NCBI GenBank assembly: GCA_019359635.1
Contig: JAHHGY010000031.1
Coordinates: forward strand, 1 to 41,922
Direction of reading: 5' to 3'
DNA length: 41,922 bases
Origin: Chroococcus sp. CMT-3BRIN-NPC107
GTDB taxonomy: Bacteria; Cyanobacteriota; Cyanobacteriia; Cyanobacteriales; Chroococcidiopsidaceae
A model generated the notes under the pieces. That model ran no database searches. It saw nothing but the letters and a program-made list of their open reading frames with translations, and was not told the DNA's origin. Of this stretch, positions 24,168-33,255 are shown piece after piece; position 1 is the stretch's first letter, and the number at the start of each line of letters is the position of its first letter. The position numbers and the translations under genes were made by a program.

Positions 24168-25196
24168 CTAAACAATATACAAATTAACGAGTAAGGTAAA
24201 TAAAAATGTTAGTTGCGCGGCTAAAGCAAATAAATAAAATACCGCTCTCGGCTTAAATATTGATAGCATTAAACCCACACTTTTAAGGTCAATCATCGGA
24301 CCAAAAACTAAAAAGGCTAATAACGAGCCACTGGTAAAGGTAGAAGCAAAAGAAAGCGCAAAAAATGAATCTACAGTAGAGCAGATAGATACTACCGAAG
24401 CTAGTACCATCATGGCAAGAATAGACGTAATTGGACTGCTACCAAGGGCTAAAATGGCTTCGCGAGGAATAGCTACTTGGACTATTGCGGCGATCGCACT
24501 CCCAATTATTAGCACTGCACCCAATTCTCGCAATTCTTGCACCGTATTATCTAAAAATAACCGCATTTTGTAAGCTAAAGGTTTGGTGGGAGAAGTCGCT
24601 GCTAGTTGAGCTTGCATTACGGTCGCATCCATTCTAATTGGTTGCCCGGCTCCGGCTAATAAATAAGTTCCCGACTGTAGCAATACTGGAGTATCGTCTT
24701 CAGCTTTTACAGGTGGCGAAGGCTGAGTGTTTTTCCAATTATTAGCGAGTTCTGGTTGTAAAATTACACTTAAATCGGCTTGGGCGCTAAATACCCAACC
24801 AATAATAATTGCGATCGCGAAAGAAAATACCACGCGCAACACGACAATTTCTGGCTGATCTCGAAATGCCGTCCAAGTTGCCCAAATTACAATTGGGTTA
24901 ATCGTTGGCGCAGCGAGTAAAAACCCTACCGCTACAGGGGCGGGTACTCCTTGCAATAGCAAACGTCGAGCTACAGGGACGTTACCACATTCGCATACCG
25001 GAAACAGAAACCCGATCGAACTGCCTGTTATTGCCCCTAATAAAGGGTTTTTGGGCATTTTTGCCACTAGCTGGCGTTCGTCGATAAATAACAGGAGCAA
25101 ACCGGAGAATAAAACCCCCAGTAGCAAGAAAGGCATTGCTTCTACCAGCAAACTTAAAAATAGAGTAAAAGCATTGTTCAGTTGTTGTTGATTCAT
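24168..25196 (-). CDS. YraQ/ArsP-type permease (UPF0718, PF03773)
   Basis: 342 residues with about eight membrane segments in two halves separated by a hydrophilic loop (about 145-200). The first half has 'GFLFPVCECGNVPVARRLL' (about 63-81), with the Cys pair of the family. The second half has 'SVVSICSTVDSFFALSFA' (about 271-288) and 'FGPMIDLKSVGLML', also conserved. ArsP relatives export organic arsenicals; others are of unknown substrate. I chose ATG 25196 (MNQQQLNNAF), as the longer frame begins with TTG and adds basic residues without family support. It is co-transcribed with the TIGR03943 partner downstream. Confidence 0.87.
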   Translation of the reverse strand: MNQQQLNNAFTLFLSLLVEAMPFLLLGVLFSGLLLLFIDERQLVAKMPKNPLLGAITGSSIGFLFPVCECGNVPVARRLLLQGVPAPVAVGFLLAAPTINPIVIWATWTAFRDQPEIVVLRVVFSFAIAIIIGWVFSAQADLSVILQPELANNWKNTQPSPPVKAEDDTPVLLQSGTYLLAGAGQPIRMDATVMQAQLAATSPTKPLAYKMRLFLDNTVQELRELGAVLIIGSAIAAIVQVAIPREAILALGSSPITSILAMMVLASVVSICSTVDSFFALSFASTFTSGSLLAFLVFGPMIDLKSVGLMLSIFKPRAVFYLFALAAQLTFLFTLLVNLYIV

Positions 25197-25280
25197 GCGG
25201 TTCTCTCGTTTTGAGCGCCTTGGCAATCTGTCAAGCTATTTTAGACCTAATAGCCGCAAATACCAACCATTGCTAAATAC

Positions 25281-25826
25281 TCAAGGTTTGACCGTTACAG
25301 GCGTACCTACTTCTACTTGAGCATAAAGCGTCAAAATATCTTGATTTAGCATTCTCACGCAGCCATGCGACACCGCTTGACCTATCAATTTTTCTTGCGG
25401 AGTACCGTGAAAGCCAATAAAATTTTTGCCATCTGTCCAAAAACCGATCCATCTTGCGCCTAAAGGATTTTTCGCTCCCGGCGGAACCAATTTACCCGTC
25501 CAAGGATGTTGCCAAGTCGGATCTCTTTGCATTTCCATAACTTTATAATTGCCTACAGGGGTTTCCCAGCCTGCTTTACCAATTGCTACCGGATAACTTG
25601 CGGCTAGTTTATCGCCTCGATACAAATATACTCGGCGATCGCTCAACTTAATAACTAAATTTGTATTGTAGTTTTTACTTGCTGGCGATGGAGTAATTAA
25701 TAAATTATTTGGTCTGTTTATAGAGGGTTCAGTAGGTTCTGCTGTAAGCGATTTTTGGTTGTTTATTACTAATATTGCTGCCCCTAACAATATTAAACAC
25801 TTTGCAGATAATGAGCTAAATTTCAC
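25281..25826 (-). CDS. L,D-transpeptidase (YkuD domain)
   Basis: 181 residues. A signal peptide (about 1-29) precedes a YkuD catalytic domain (about 55-181) with 'LVIKLSDRRVYLYRGDKLAA', 'WIGFWTDGKNFIGFHGT' and the active-site motif SHGCVRM, the catalytic Cys being near residue 156. These periplasmic enzymes form 3-3 crosslinks in peptidoglycan or attach proteins to it. All catalytic residues (both His and the Cys, plus Arg) are present. It is a single gene in the same orientation as the permease pair, 84 bases upstream of it. Confidence 0.92.
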   Translation of the reverse strand: MKFSSLSAKCLILLGAAILVINNQKSLTAEPTEPSINRPNNLLITPSPASKNYNTNLVIKLSDRRVYLYRGDKLAASYPVAIGKAGWETPVGNYKVMEMQRDPTWQHPWTGKLVPPGAKNPLGARWIGFWTDGKNFIGFHGTPQEKLIGQAVSHGCVRMLNQDILTLYAQVEVGTPVTVKP

Positions 25827-26088
25827 TTTGATTTTGCCTCACTTTTATTTATATTTTCAACTTATTATTATCGTTATTCTAACTTGTATGATTTTATGAC
25901 TATATAGATAATTATAATTAGAAGGTTCAAAATAAATCTATTTAAAGAATTTAATAAAATATGTATATGGGTAGAGTTAATATTTTGTAACAAACATTAA
26001 ATTGAAGTTGAGCAGATAGTCATATTAACGATTAAGTTGAGACTATACAAGCTCTTACAAATCATATCAAAATAAGGATTTAAAAAGT

Positions 26089-26697
26089 ATGCTTCAACTC
26101 AAACTGTTACCTGGCACAGTGCTTTTGATGTTAGCATCAACTCTTTCAGTCAATTCAGTTAGCGCTCAAACAACTCCATCAAACAGCAGCGAGCAAAACC
26201 AGATGGATATGCAGCAAACTCCAACCAGACAAAATACTCAGCCTGTGCCTACTCCGATGCAAATGGAAAGAATGCAGATGGATACGCAGACAACTCCAAG
26301 CTCAATGGAAACTACTACGAATACCGTAAGTGGAACTATTAGAAGTATTGAAGGGGAAACCGTAACCTTAGAAATGGCTGACGGAATGACCAAACAAATG
26401 ATGGTATCAAGAGCAGATTTAGAACGTCTTAAATTGCGTGAAGGGATGCAAATTTCTGCTACTTTAGACGCTCAATCAATGGCCTCAAACATTACTCTGG
26501 CTCAAGCAAGTACCACTACAGGTATAGACGCTACAACCAGCCAAGTAGGTACAACCTCAACTACTACTGAATCTACATCTTCTACGACTTCCACAGAAGT
26601 AGACGCAACCAGTGCAACCCCCACAACAACCACTGAAACTACTCGTACTACAGTTCAATCTACTCCAGCCAACCGCCCTGTAAGAGCGCTATGGTAA
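26089..26697 (+). CDS. Secreted Thr/Met-rich protein, unknown
   Basis: 202 residues. A signal peptide (about 1-26, ending SVSAQ) is followed by a Met/Gln/Thr-rich stretch, a small folded part (about 78-130: 'VSGTIRSIEGETVTLEMADG' with an OB- or SH3-like strand pattern) and a tail of about 60 residues that is mostly Thr and Ser. The central part looks like the short 'G-x-I-x-x-I-x-G-x-x-V-T-L' domains of periplasmic proteins. No enzyme motif is present. Methionine-rich stretches occur in copper-handling proteins, but the residues here are not regularly spaced, so I make no such claim. A bidirectional terminator follows. Confidence 0.7.
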   Translation: MLQLKLLPGTVLLMLASTLSVNSVSAQTTPSNSSEQNQMDMQQTPTRQNTQPVPTPMQMERMQMDTQTTPSSMETTTNTVSGTIRSIEGETVTLEMADGMTKQMMVSRADLERLKLREGMQISATLDAQSMASNITLAQASTTTGIDATTSQVGTTSTTTESTSSTTSTEVDATSATPTTTTETTRTTVQSTPANRPVRALW

Positions 26698-26732
26698 TTT
26701 GAGCGAGAATTTTGCGCCTAAATATTAAATAA

Positions 26733-26761
26733 AATGGTGCTACCTGTTGAGTAGCACCATT
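26733..26761. terminator. Bidirectional terminator between convergent genes
   Basis: AATGGTGCTAC (26733-26743) pairs perfectly with GTAGCACCATT (26751-26761) around a 7-base loop. Read on the - strand it is followed by TTTTATTT, so it best serves rimM; on the + strand the tail is weaker. Confidence 0.85.
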
Positions 26762-26770
26762 ACTATTTGA

Positions 26771-27394
26771 TTAGTCAAGCTCTAATAAACCTGGTGGGGG
26801 GACAATTTCAATGCGTCCATTTTCCAAATCCACCACAGGAGCGATCGCTTTTACAAACGGAATTAAGATATTTTTAGCGGGAGTATCTGTACTAATGGGT
26901 TTTACTTCCAACAAATCGTTACCTGCCGCAATGACATCTACAACTTTGCCGACAACTGACTGAGTTAGCTGGTTAAATACCTCTAAGCCAATTAGATCGA
27001 GGACGTGATACTCATCTTCGCCTAAAGTCGGGCGATCGCTTTCTCTAACAAGCAACAAACAACCGCGTAATTCTTCCGCTTGAGTGCGAGTAGTTATTTG
27101 CGATAGAGCGATCGCATACAAGCCTTTTCCCTCTATATATCTTCCGTGTAGCAACTCAACAGCTTGGGGTTCATCTTCTTGCACGCGCAACAACCACCGC
27201 GTACCGGGAACGACAAACCGTTCGGGAAAGTCGGAATCGGGATAAACTCTTAATTCTCCTTGCAAGCCTTGGGCGGCAACTATTTTACCGATTTGCAGCC
27301 AACCATTGGGGAGTTTTAAGTAAGAAGTTTTAGCTTTGACATTTGGAAGTTTTAGGTTGGGGGTTTTGGTTGCATCAATATTTTTTTTACTCAT
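26771..27394 (-). CDS. rimM: Ribosome maturation factor RimM
   Basis: 207 residues. An N-terminal extension of about 30 residues is followed by the RimM domain (about 33-120, 'WLQIGKIVAAQGLQGELRVY') and the PRC barrel (about 125-205, 'YHVLDLIGLEVF' and 'KNILIPFVKAIAPVVDLENG', ending 'PPPGLLELD'). RimM binds ribosomal protein S19 and aids 16S processing and 30S head assembly. The start is ATG 27394, overlapping the TGA of the upstream aminotransferase gene (ATGA), in preference to a TTG three codons earlier. Translational coupling with an amino-acid aminotransferase gene is a little unusual but not a sign of fusion. Confidence 0.95.
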   Translation of the reverse strand: MSKKNIDATKTPNLKLPNVKAKTSYLKLPNGWLQIGKIVAAQGLQGELRVYPDSDFPERFVVPGTRWLLRVQEDEPQAVELLHGRYIEGKGLYAIALSQITTRTQAEELRGCLLLVRESDRPTLGEDEYHVLDLIGLEVFNQLTQSVVGKVVDVIAAGNDLLEVKPISTDTPAKNILIPFVKAIAPVVDLENGRIEIVPPPGLLELD

Positions 27395-28686
27395 AACTGA
27401 CAACTAACACTACTGCTTACTTTTTGATACACTTGCTCGGTGACTTTGGCTAAACGTTGCATTCCTGTTTGGATCTCTGTATCGCTGGCGGTCAGACTAA
27501 TTCGCAGACATTGATGCTTGTGCGCCCATTCTTCTTGTAAACCAGGGAAAAACGTACTTCCAGGAACGACAATTACGCCAACTTGCTTGAGTTGTTGATA
27601 AAATTCCCAATCAGTAATAGGCAAATCTTTAAACCATATCCACGCAAAAATTGCCCCTTCGCCGCGATGGAGAAACCAAGGCAAATCTTTAGGCATTGCT
27701 CGATCGAGAGTTGCTTCCAAAACCGAGAACTTATTTTGATAGAATGGGCGAATAATTGATGTAGAGATATCTGCAAGCGCTCCTGAATTTATCGCTTGTG
27801 CTGCGATCGCTTGTCCGTAGCGTGAAGGATGAATGCACATATTTGTCTGAAAAGATTCTAGTACCTGAATAACTTGCTCGTCGGCGATCGCTATTCCAAT
27901 TCGTTCGCCGGGTAAGCCAGCTTTAGATAAGCTCATGCAATGGACGATATTATCGTCAAATACGGGCGTAAATTCGGTAAAATTCAATGCTGGGAAAGGT
28001 GGCCCGTAAGCAGAATCAATTAAAACAGGTACGTTGTAATGTGCGGCTAAGTGAGCTATTTTTTTTACTTCATCATCCGTCATCACGTTACCTGTAGGAT
28101 TGCAAGGACGCGAGAAAATGACGCAACCCGTATTTTTAGTAATTTCTAACTGACTAAAATCGGGGCGGTACTTAAACTGGTGACGAGCCTCGTCAATGTC
28201 TAGCTTTGGTTTGTAGGCTTTGAGAGCTTCGGAGGTTAAACTAACACCCCCGTAGCCTGTATAGTCAGGACTCAAAGGGAAAACAACTTGCTTGAGATTG
28301 CCGCAAGAAGTATAGCCCCCAAAGACATTAGCCGCATAAAAATACAGCGATTGGCTACCCGGAGTAATTAAAATATTGCAACTTTTTAAGTTTAGATTGT
28401 AGCGGCGATTAAAGTCATTAGCGATCGCTTCAATCAAAGGCCCGTAACCTTGACTTGAACCATAACGACAAACAACTTCGCCATATTCAGAACTAGCTAA
28501 TAATTCGGCAGTACAATCGCGCCATAATTGCTCAACTTGAGGCAAAATCAACGGATTTCCCGCACTCAAATTAATAAATTCTTGCCCGTTACTAGCTTCC
28601 AGGGTTTCTACAATATCTTTCATAATTGCCCTAACACCAGTCACAGTAGACATTTGAGTACCAATTTTACTAAGGGCAGGTTTCAT
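27391..28686 (-). CDS. avtA: Valine-pyruvate aminotransferase (AvtA-type)
   Basis: 431-residue fold-type I PLP enzyme. Motifs: 'INLSAGNPLILPQVEQLW' at the N-terminus, 'ITPGSQSLYFYAANVFGG' (about 107-124), 'IFSRPCNPTGNVMTDDE' (NPTG, about 196), PLP-binding Lys in 'MSLSKAGLPGERIGI' (about 254), and 'LRISLT' with the carboxylate-binding Arg. Asn and Asp/Tyr contacts (CNPTGN, DSAYGPP) are present. The family transfers amino groups between valine or alanine and keto acids. It is translationally coupled to rimM. The AvtA name rests on overall similarity, and substrate range may be wider. Confidence 0.88.
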   Translation of the reverse strand: MKPALSKIGTQMSTVTGVRAIMKDIVETLEASNGQEFINLSAGNPLILPQVEQLWRDCTAELLASSEYGEVVCRYGSSQGYGPLIEAIANDFNRRYNLNLKSCNILITPGSQSLYFYAANVFGGYTSCGNLKQVVFPLSPDYTGYGGVSLTSEALKAYKPKLDIDEARHQFKYRPDFSQLEITKNTGCVIFSRPCNPTGNVMTDDEVKKIAHLAAHYNVPVLIDSAYGPPFPALNFTEFTPVFDDNIVHCMSLSKAGLPGERIGIAIADEQVIQVLESFQTNMCIHPSRYGQAIAAQAINSGALADISTSIIRPFYQNKFSVLEATLDRAMPKDLPWFLHRGEGAIFAWIWFKDLPITDWEFYQQLKQVGVIVVPGSTFFPGLQEEWAHKHQCLRISLTASDTEIQTGMQRLAKVTEQVYQKVSSSVSCQL

Positions 28687-28815
28687 AAGTATTAAATAGG
28701 ATTAGTTTTAACAAATTGCGGCGGTCTAAAGGTAAGTTTTGATTTTAACCACAGACAAATGTACTTTGCATAACAATTTTAAACAGTTATCTTTATTTAG
28801 TCGCCTAAATTCTAG

Positions 28816-29459
28816 TTATTTTCGGCGTGGGTGGCGCAATAGCCAAACTAAAGTTCCACCTGTAATTGCTCCGTAAATAGCTCAACCCACAACTCCAGTT
28901 ACAAGGGAACTGTAAAAAAGGACTGATGTTGCTTCAGCTAGAGCGCTAAGCCCTCCACCGCTTCCAGTCACAGGTGATTTGATGGCTTTAGCGACAACTC
29001 CAAATACAACCTCTGCTATTGCTACGCTTATAGCTACACCCGCACCATTTGCTAGTATCCACCCACTAGATTGTAGAAAATGCTGTCTTAAAACAAGATA
29101 GGGAAGTATAGAGGCTACTGCACCAATTACAGCACAACCCTAATTTCTGTTCAAACTGCGAATACGAATTGTGCAATATATAAACTAGCAATTATACCAG
29201 CAGCACTTACTAAAACTCAAATACCACTAATTTTTGGAGTATAGTTTTTTAGCAAAAGATATTGCGGAGTTGCCCAAAGTATTCCAACTATACTTAAACC
29301 GACAAATAGACCTAAACTATTTTGATTGCGGCTAGTAAATATCAGTAAACCTAAAATAAAACACCCAAATCCGCCTCCGACACAAACTAGCACCCACAAT
29401 ATCCAAAACTTCCATACGATCGCTACATTAGGCATAAATATCTCTTGCATCTGAATCAC
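28816..29459 (-). pseudogene. Multi-pass membrane protein, decayed
   Basis: From ATG 29459 the reading frame gives 'WKFWILWVLVCVGGGFGCFI' and two membrane segments, then meets TGA at 29217. It continues in frame ('VLVSAAGIIASLYIAQFVFA') to a second TGA at 29151, then needs a frame change. A third stretch ('GAVIGAVASILPYLVLRQHF', 'ILANGAGVAISVAIAEVVFG', 'AIYGAITGGTLVWLLRHP') runs to a natural-looking TAA at 28816, with one more TGA at 28882. Joined, it would be about 210 residues with five or six membrane segments. The three TGA stops stand where Trp would be plausible, which suggests TGG to TGA changes. The pattern resembles cyanobacterial integral membrane proteins of unknown function. Single-base damage makes it non-functional. 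Confidence 0.7.
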
Positions 29460-29679
29460 AAACGCACTTAAATAAAAAATTTCTCAACATAGCAATAAAC
29501 TTAGCGCCTGATTAAAACTTTCATTAGGTAGATTTTGTACATTACAAGCTATGTCAAGCTTCTGCCAGTCATAATTATTTACTACCTACAGGGCGGCTCT
29601 ACCCGGCACTCTTGACAATTTAAAGTTGCTGTTGAAACATCAATTACGCGATCGCCAGTTACCAAATAAAACAAAGAGC

Positions 29680-30882
29680 ATGAAATTACATAGCATTAGT
29701 TCGATTAGCCTAGTATTGACAGCAGTTTCCTTGGTCGGACTAACTACTTCTCTGCCTGCTACCGCCGCAACTTTTTACACAGTTCTCGATCTTGGCACTT
29801 TTACAGCAGATCCTCGCAATTCTAGTTCAGCTACGGGCATCAACGATCTAGGTCAAGTTATTGGCATCTCCGATAGCTACGATCTAGTTTACGTTCCTGG
29901 TACATATAATGGTTCAGAGGTTTTTCGTACGGCTCCCAATAGTGCGATCGCGGAAGCAACAGATAAAATTGATGTGGTCACGGGCATACGTCCAACCTCT
30001 GCTAAAGACATCAACAATTTGGGTCAAGTAGTTGGCGATACTTTGTCATCGTCTGGTCGTACTTCTATCAGCTATGTTAGTGAACCCAATGGAGCGCTAA
30101 ATATCATTAGTTCTTTTCAAGCCAGCGCCATTAATGACTCTAGTCAAATAACTGGTCAAGGTGCGACGATCTTAGATCCTTTGGGTCTTAGAAGTAGTCA
30201 TGCTGTGCGCCTTGATAGCAACGACTCTAATATGTTCATCGATCTAGGAACTTTTGGCGGTAGCAGTAGCGCTGGAAATGGCATCAACAATTTAGGTCAG
30301 GTTGTAGGGAGTTCAACTACTTCTAGTGGCGAAAATCATGCTTTTCGTACTGCTGCTAACAGCACTATTAACTCAGCAACTGATGACTTAGGTACTTTGG
30401 GCGGTTCTTCAAGCACTGCTTTAGACATCAACGATTTGGGTCAAGTTGTGGGAAGTTCAACTACTTCTAATGGCGAAACTCACGCTTTTCTTACCGATGC
30501 CAATAGTGCTATAGAAGCCGCCGACGATTTGGGAACTTTAGGCGGTAGTTTTAGTGTTGCTTATAGTATCAATGAGTCAGGTTTGGTAGTTGGTGATTCG
30601 GAGTTAGTCGATGGGAGCAATCGCGCTTTCGTTTACGATGGAACCGATTTATTTGACCTCAATACCTTGATACCTGAAAACTCTGGCTTTGTGCTGACAA
30701 GCGCTAGGGGCATCAACGAGAGCGGACAAATTGCTGCTACAGGCTTTTTTGAAGATACTCAAACCACTCGTGCTTTTCTCTTAACCCCCGTTCCCGAACC
30801 AACAACGATGTTGGGAATATTAGCTTTTAGCGCCAGTGCTGGCTTGTTGCGTAAAAAAAACAAGCAAAAGCTTAAACCCTAA
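29680..30882 (+). CDS. PEP-CTERM protein with HAF repeats
   Basis: 400 residues. A signal peptide (about 1-29, ending PATAA) is followed by six or so HAF repeats of about 40-55 residues. Each contains 'LGTLGG', 'IN-LGQVVG' and a terminal 'HAF' or 'RAF' (for example 'DINDLGQVVGSSTTSNGETH'). The C-terminus is a PEP-CTERM sorting signal (VPEPTTMLGILAF, then an Arg/Lys-rich tail). PEP-CTERM proteins are exported and processed by exosortase, often with exopolysaccharide. I chose ATG 29680, which begins the signal peptide; the longer frame starts with TTG and would place 18 charged residues before it. A strong terminator follows. The family and sorting signal are clear; the ligand is unknown. Confidence 0.88.
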   Translation: MKLHSISSISLVLTAVSLVGLTTSLPATAATFYTVLDLGTFTADPRNSSSATGINDLGQVIGISDSYDLVYVPGTYNGSEVFRTAPNSAIAEATDKIDVVTGIRPTSAKDINNLGQVVGDTLSSSGRTSISYVSEPNGALNIISSFQASAINDSSQITGQGATILDPLGLRSSHAVRLDSNDSNMFIDLGTFGGSSSAGNGINNLGQVVGSSTTSSGENHAFRTAANSTINSATDDLGTLGGSSSTALDINDLGQVVGSSTTSNGETHAFLTDANSAIEAADDLGTLGGSFSVAYSINESGLVVGDSELVDGSNRAFVYDGTDLFDLNTLIPENSGFVLTSARGINESGQIAATGFFEDTQTTRAFLLTPVPEPTTMLGILAFSASAGLLRKKNKQKLKP

Positions 30883-30905
30883 ACAGATAACTAAAACTTA
30901 GTAAT

Positions 30906-30946
30906 AGCCAGATAACTACTGATTAGTTATCTGGCTTCAATTTTTT
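30906..30946 (+). terminator. Intrinsic terminator after PEP-CTERM gene
   Basis: AGCCAGATAACTA (30906-30918) pairs perfectly with TAGTTATCTGGCT (30924-30936) around a 5-base loop, followed by CAA and six T. Confidence 0.92.
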
Positions 30947-31035
30947 ATAAATGTTTACGTGCGATCGCACCTGATAACTCAAATGACAAATGTAATACAC
31001 TACCTAAATGAAGCTATAGAAAAAAGGATATAAAA

Positions 31036-32721
31036 ATGCCCGATAATCTTAAAAGCCAAGCAATAACTCAAGGCACAGCGCGATCGCCTAATCGAGCCAT
31101 GTTACGGGCTGTGGGCTTTACAGATCAAGATTTTACAAAACCTATTGTGGGACTAGCTAACGGCTACAGCACAATTACACCCTGCAATATGGGCATAAAT
31201 AAGCTTGCTCTAAGAGCCGAAACCGCCCTGGGTGATGCCGCCGCGATGCCACAAATGTTTGGCACAATTACTATTAGCGATGGCATCTCAATGGGAACGG
31301 AGGGAATGAAATATTCCCTCGTGTCGCGGGAAGTAATTGCCGACTCTATTGAAACTGCTTGCACCGGGCAAAGTATGGATGGAGTGCTGGCTATTGGCGG
31401 CTGCGATAAAAATATGCCGGGGGCGATGATTGCGATCGCGCGAATGAATATTCCAGCTATTTTTGTTTATGGTGGCACAATTAAACCCGGTCGTTACAAC
31501 GGACGCGATTTAACGGTTGTTAGCTCCTTTGAAGCGGTGGGACAGTACAGCGCCGGAAAAATTGATGAAGGGGAATTACTGGAAATTGAGCGCCAAGCTT
31601 GCCCCGGCGCGGGTTCTTGCGGCGGAATGTTTACAGCTAATACAATGTCTAGCGCCATTGAAGCAATGGGTTTGAGTTTGCCCTCATCTTCCACAATGGC
31701 GGCGGAAGATGAGGAAAAAGCTAGTAGTGCCGAAAAGTCAGCTTTTGTTTTAGTTGATGCGATTCGCAAGCAATTATTACCACGCCAAATTCTTACTCGT
31801 AAAGCTTTTGAAAACGCAATTTCGGTAATTATGGCGGTGGGTGGTTCGACAAATGCCGTTTTGCACATGATGGCGATCGCTCATTCAGCAGGAGTAGAGT
31901 TATCAATAGATGATTTTGAAACTATCCGCGCCCGCGTCCCGGTAATTTGCGACCTCAAACCCAGTGGTAAATACGTTGCTACTGATTTACACAAAGCGGG
32001 GGGAATCCCTCAAGTTATGAAAATGCTGTTAGCGCATAACTTATTACATGGAGATGCTTTAACCATAAGCGGACAAACCGTTACTGAGATTCTTGCAGAT
32101 ATTCCCGACGTACCGAGTCCTGACCAAGATGTAATTCGTCCTTGGGATAATCCCATGTACGCCCAAGGTCATTTAGCCATTCTTCGAGGTAATTTAGCCA
32201 TTGAGGGAGCCGTTGCCAAAATTACCGGAGTCAAAAAGCCTGTAATTACTGGTCGCGCCCGTGTATTTGATTCCGAGGAAGACTGTTTAAAGGCAATTTT
32301 AGCAGGGCAGATTGTCGCTGGGGATGTAATTGTCGTTCGTTACGAGGGCCCCAAAGGCGGTCCCGGAATGCGCGAAATGCTGGCACCAACTTCGGCAATT
32401 ATTGGCGCTGGTTTAGGCGATTCTGTAGGTTTAATCACCGATGGGCGCTTTTCTGGCGGTACTTACGGTATGGTTGTCGGCCACGTTGCTCCAGAGGCTT
32501 TTGTTGGGGGTGCGATCGCTCTGGTGCGGGAAAATGACACAATTACCATTGATGCTCCTGCGCGTTCGTTAAATCTGCACGTATCGGCAGAAGAATTAGC
32601 AGTTCGTCGCGCCCAGTGGCTACCACCCAAACCTCGCTATACAACTGGAGTATTAGCAAAGTATGCTCGGCTAGTATCTTCTAGCAGTGTTGGCGCAGTA
32701 ACAGACTTAAATCTAGGTTAA
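31036..32721 (+). CDS. ilvD: Dihydroxy-acid dehydratase
   Basis: 561 residues. It dehydrates 2,3-dihydroxy-3-methylbutanoate or -pentanoate to the keto acid in valine, leucine and isoleucine synthesis. Iron-sulfur ligands lie in '[10 protein letters not shown]' (about 121-130) and '[17 protein letters not shown]' (about 189-205). The C-terminal part has '[15 protein letters not shown]' and '[13 protein letters not shown]' (about 470-482), also conserved. Length is normal. AAGGA stands nine bases before ATG 31036. It is a cytosolic single gene, followed by a 13-bp hairpin. Nothing is odd in it. Confidence 0.97.
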   Translation: MPDNLKSQAITQGTARSPNRAMLRAVGFTDQDFTKPIVGLANGYSTITPCNMGINKLALRAETALGDAAAMPQMFGTITISDGISMGTEGMKYSLVSREVIADSIETACTGQSMDGVLAIGGCDKNMPGAMIAIARMNIPAIFVYGGTIKPGRYNGRDLTVVSSFEAVGQYSAGKIDEGELLEIERQACPGAGSCGGMFTANTMSSAIEAMGLSLPSSSTMAAEDEEKASSAEKSAFVLVDAIRKQLLPRQILTRKAFENAISVIMAVGGSTNAVLHMMAIAHSAGVELSIDDFETIRARVPVICDLKPSGKYVATDLHKAGGIPQVMKMLLAHNLLHGDALTISGQTVTEILADIPDVPSPDQDVIRPWDNPMYAQGHLAILRGNLAIEGAVAKITGVKKPVITGRARVFDSEEDCLKAILAGQIVAGDVIVVRYEGPKGGPGMREMLAPTSAIIGAGLGDSVGLITDGRFSGGTYGMVVGHVAPEAFVGGAIALVRENDTITIDAPARSLNLHVSAEELAVRRAQWLPPKPRYTTGVLAKYARLVSSSSVGAVTDLNLG

Positions 32722-32736
32722 AAAGTAAGAATTTTG

Positions 32737-32771
32737 GGATTAAAGACGTGACAATGCAACGTCTTTAATCC
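32737..32771 (+). terminator. Hairpin after ilvD
   Basis: GGATTAAAGACGT (32737-32749) pairs perfectly with ACGTCTTTAATCC (32759-32771) around a 9-base loop, 15 bases past the stop. There is no T-tract, so it may protect the 3' end or terminate with a factor. Confidence 0.6.
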
Positions 32772-32819
32772 ATTGAACTAATTAATTTACTTTTAGCTAT
32801 AGCTAATTTAGTAGTACTG

Positions 32820-33037
32820 CTAAACAAGTAATGATTCATTGGATTGATAGATAAAACACCAAATTGCACCAATGGGATGCTCTCAGAATTTGGAAAAGAT
32901 CAGGTTTTTCGCCCTGAAGGAGACACTGATTGTCTCAACCTATTGTTAAATTGCTTAATGTACTTAGTCTTAACTGTTTCTTTTTCCACTGCTCGATGTC
33001 GTTTGCTCGGTAGCACTACCCATAAGTTGGTGTAAAT
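32820..33037 (-). pseudogene. IS1-type transposase, C-terminal remnant
   Basis: The reverse strand reads 'IYTNLWVVLPSKRHRAVEKE', then 'TVKTKYIKQFNNRLRQSV', 'RKT' stop 'SF', and, after a one-base loss in a T run, 'SKF' stop 'EHPIGAIWCFIYQSNESLLV' with a natural stop at 32820. This follows the conserved IS1-family end (KRHRAVGKET, then ERFNNTLRQR, then RKTLSFSK and HIGAIWYFI) closely. There are two in-frame stops and one frameshift; the N-terminal part is missing, and I find no clear inverted-repeat ends. It is an old, dead IS fragment between ilvD and guaB3. Confidence 0.75.
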
Positions 33038-33255
33038 TGTTGTCTCCACACAACTCACTAGACAACAATAACTGTCTCTAATCTAGCAATTATCACTACT
33101 TGCGTTGCACTACTGAAATATTAAATATAGATACTAAGGCTATTGGTAAAAAACAGCTTCTCCATCTAGCAATGCGCTATAGCTATCAAACCCCAACACC
33201 TCCCGCAATTTGATACGCTATGTCTTAACAGAATTGGAAGTGGGACAAAACAAAA
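33038..33255. other. Intergenic leader of guaB3
   Basis: 218 bases between the IS1 remnant and guaB3. 'GTTGTCT' (33039-33045) and 'AGACAAC' (33060-33066) form a short inverted repeat that may be a remnant of the mobile element. No reading frame or certain promoter box can be named. Confidence 0.4.

Noticed and set aside
28816-29459. TGA read as tryptophan (alternative code)
   Set aside because: All other genes in the window use TGA as a stop and the gene also has a frameshift; a pseudogene is the simpler reading.
32844-33035. 63-residue + strand reading frame
   Set aside because: The opposite strand carries a recognisable IS1 transposase remnant; the + frame starts with TTG and shows no family features.
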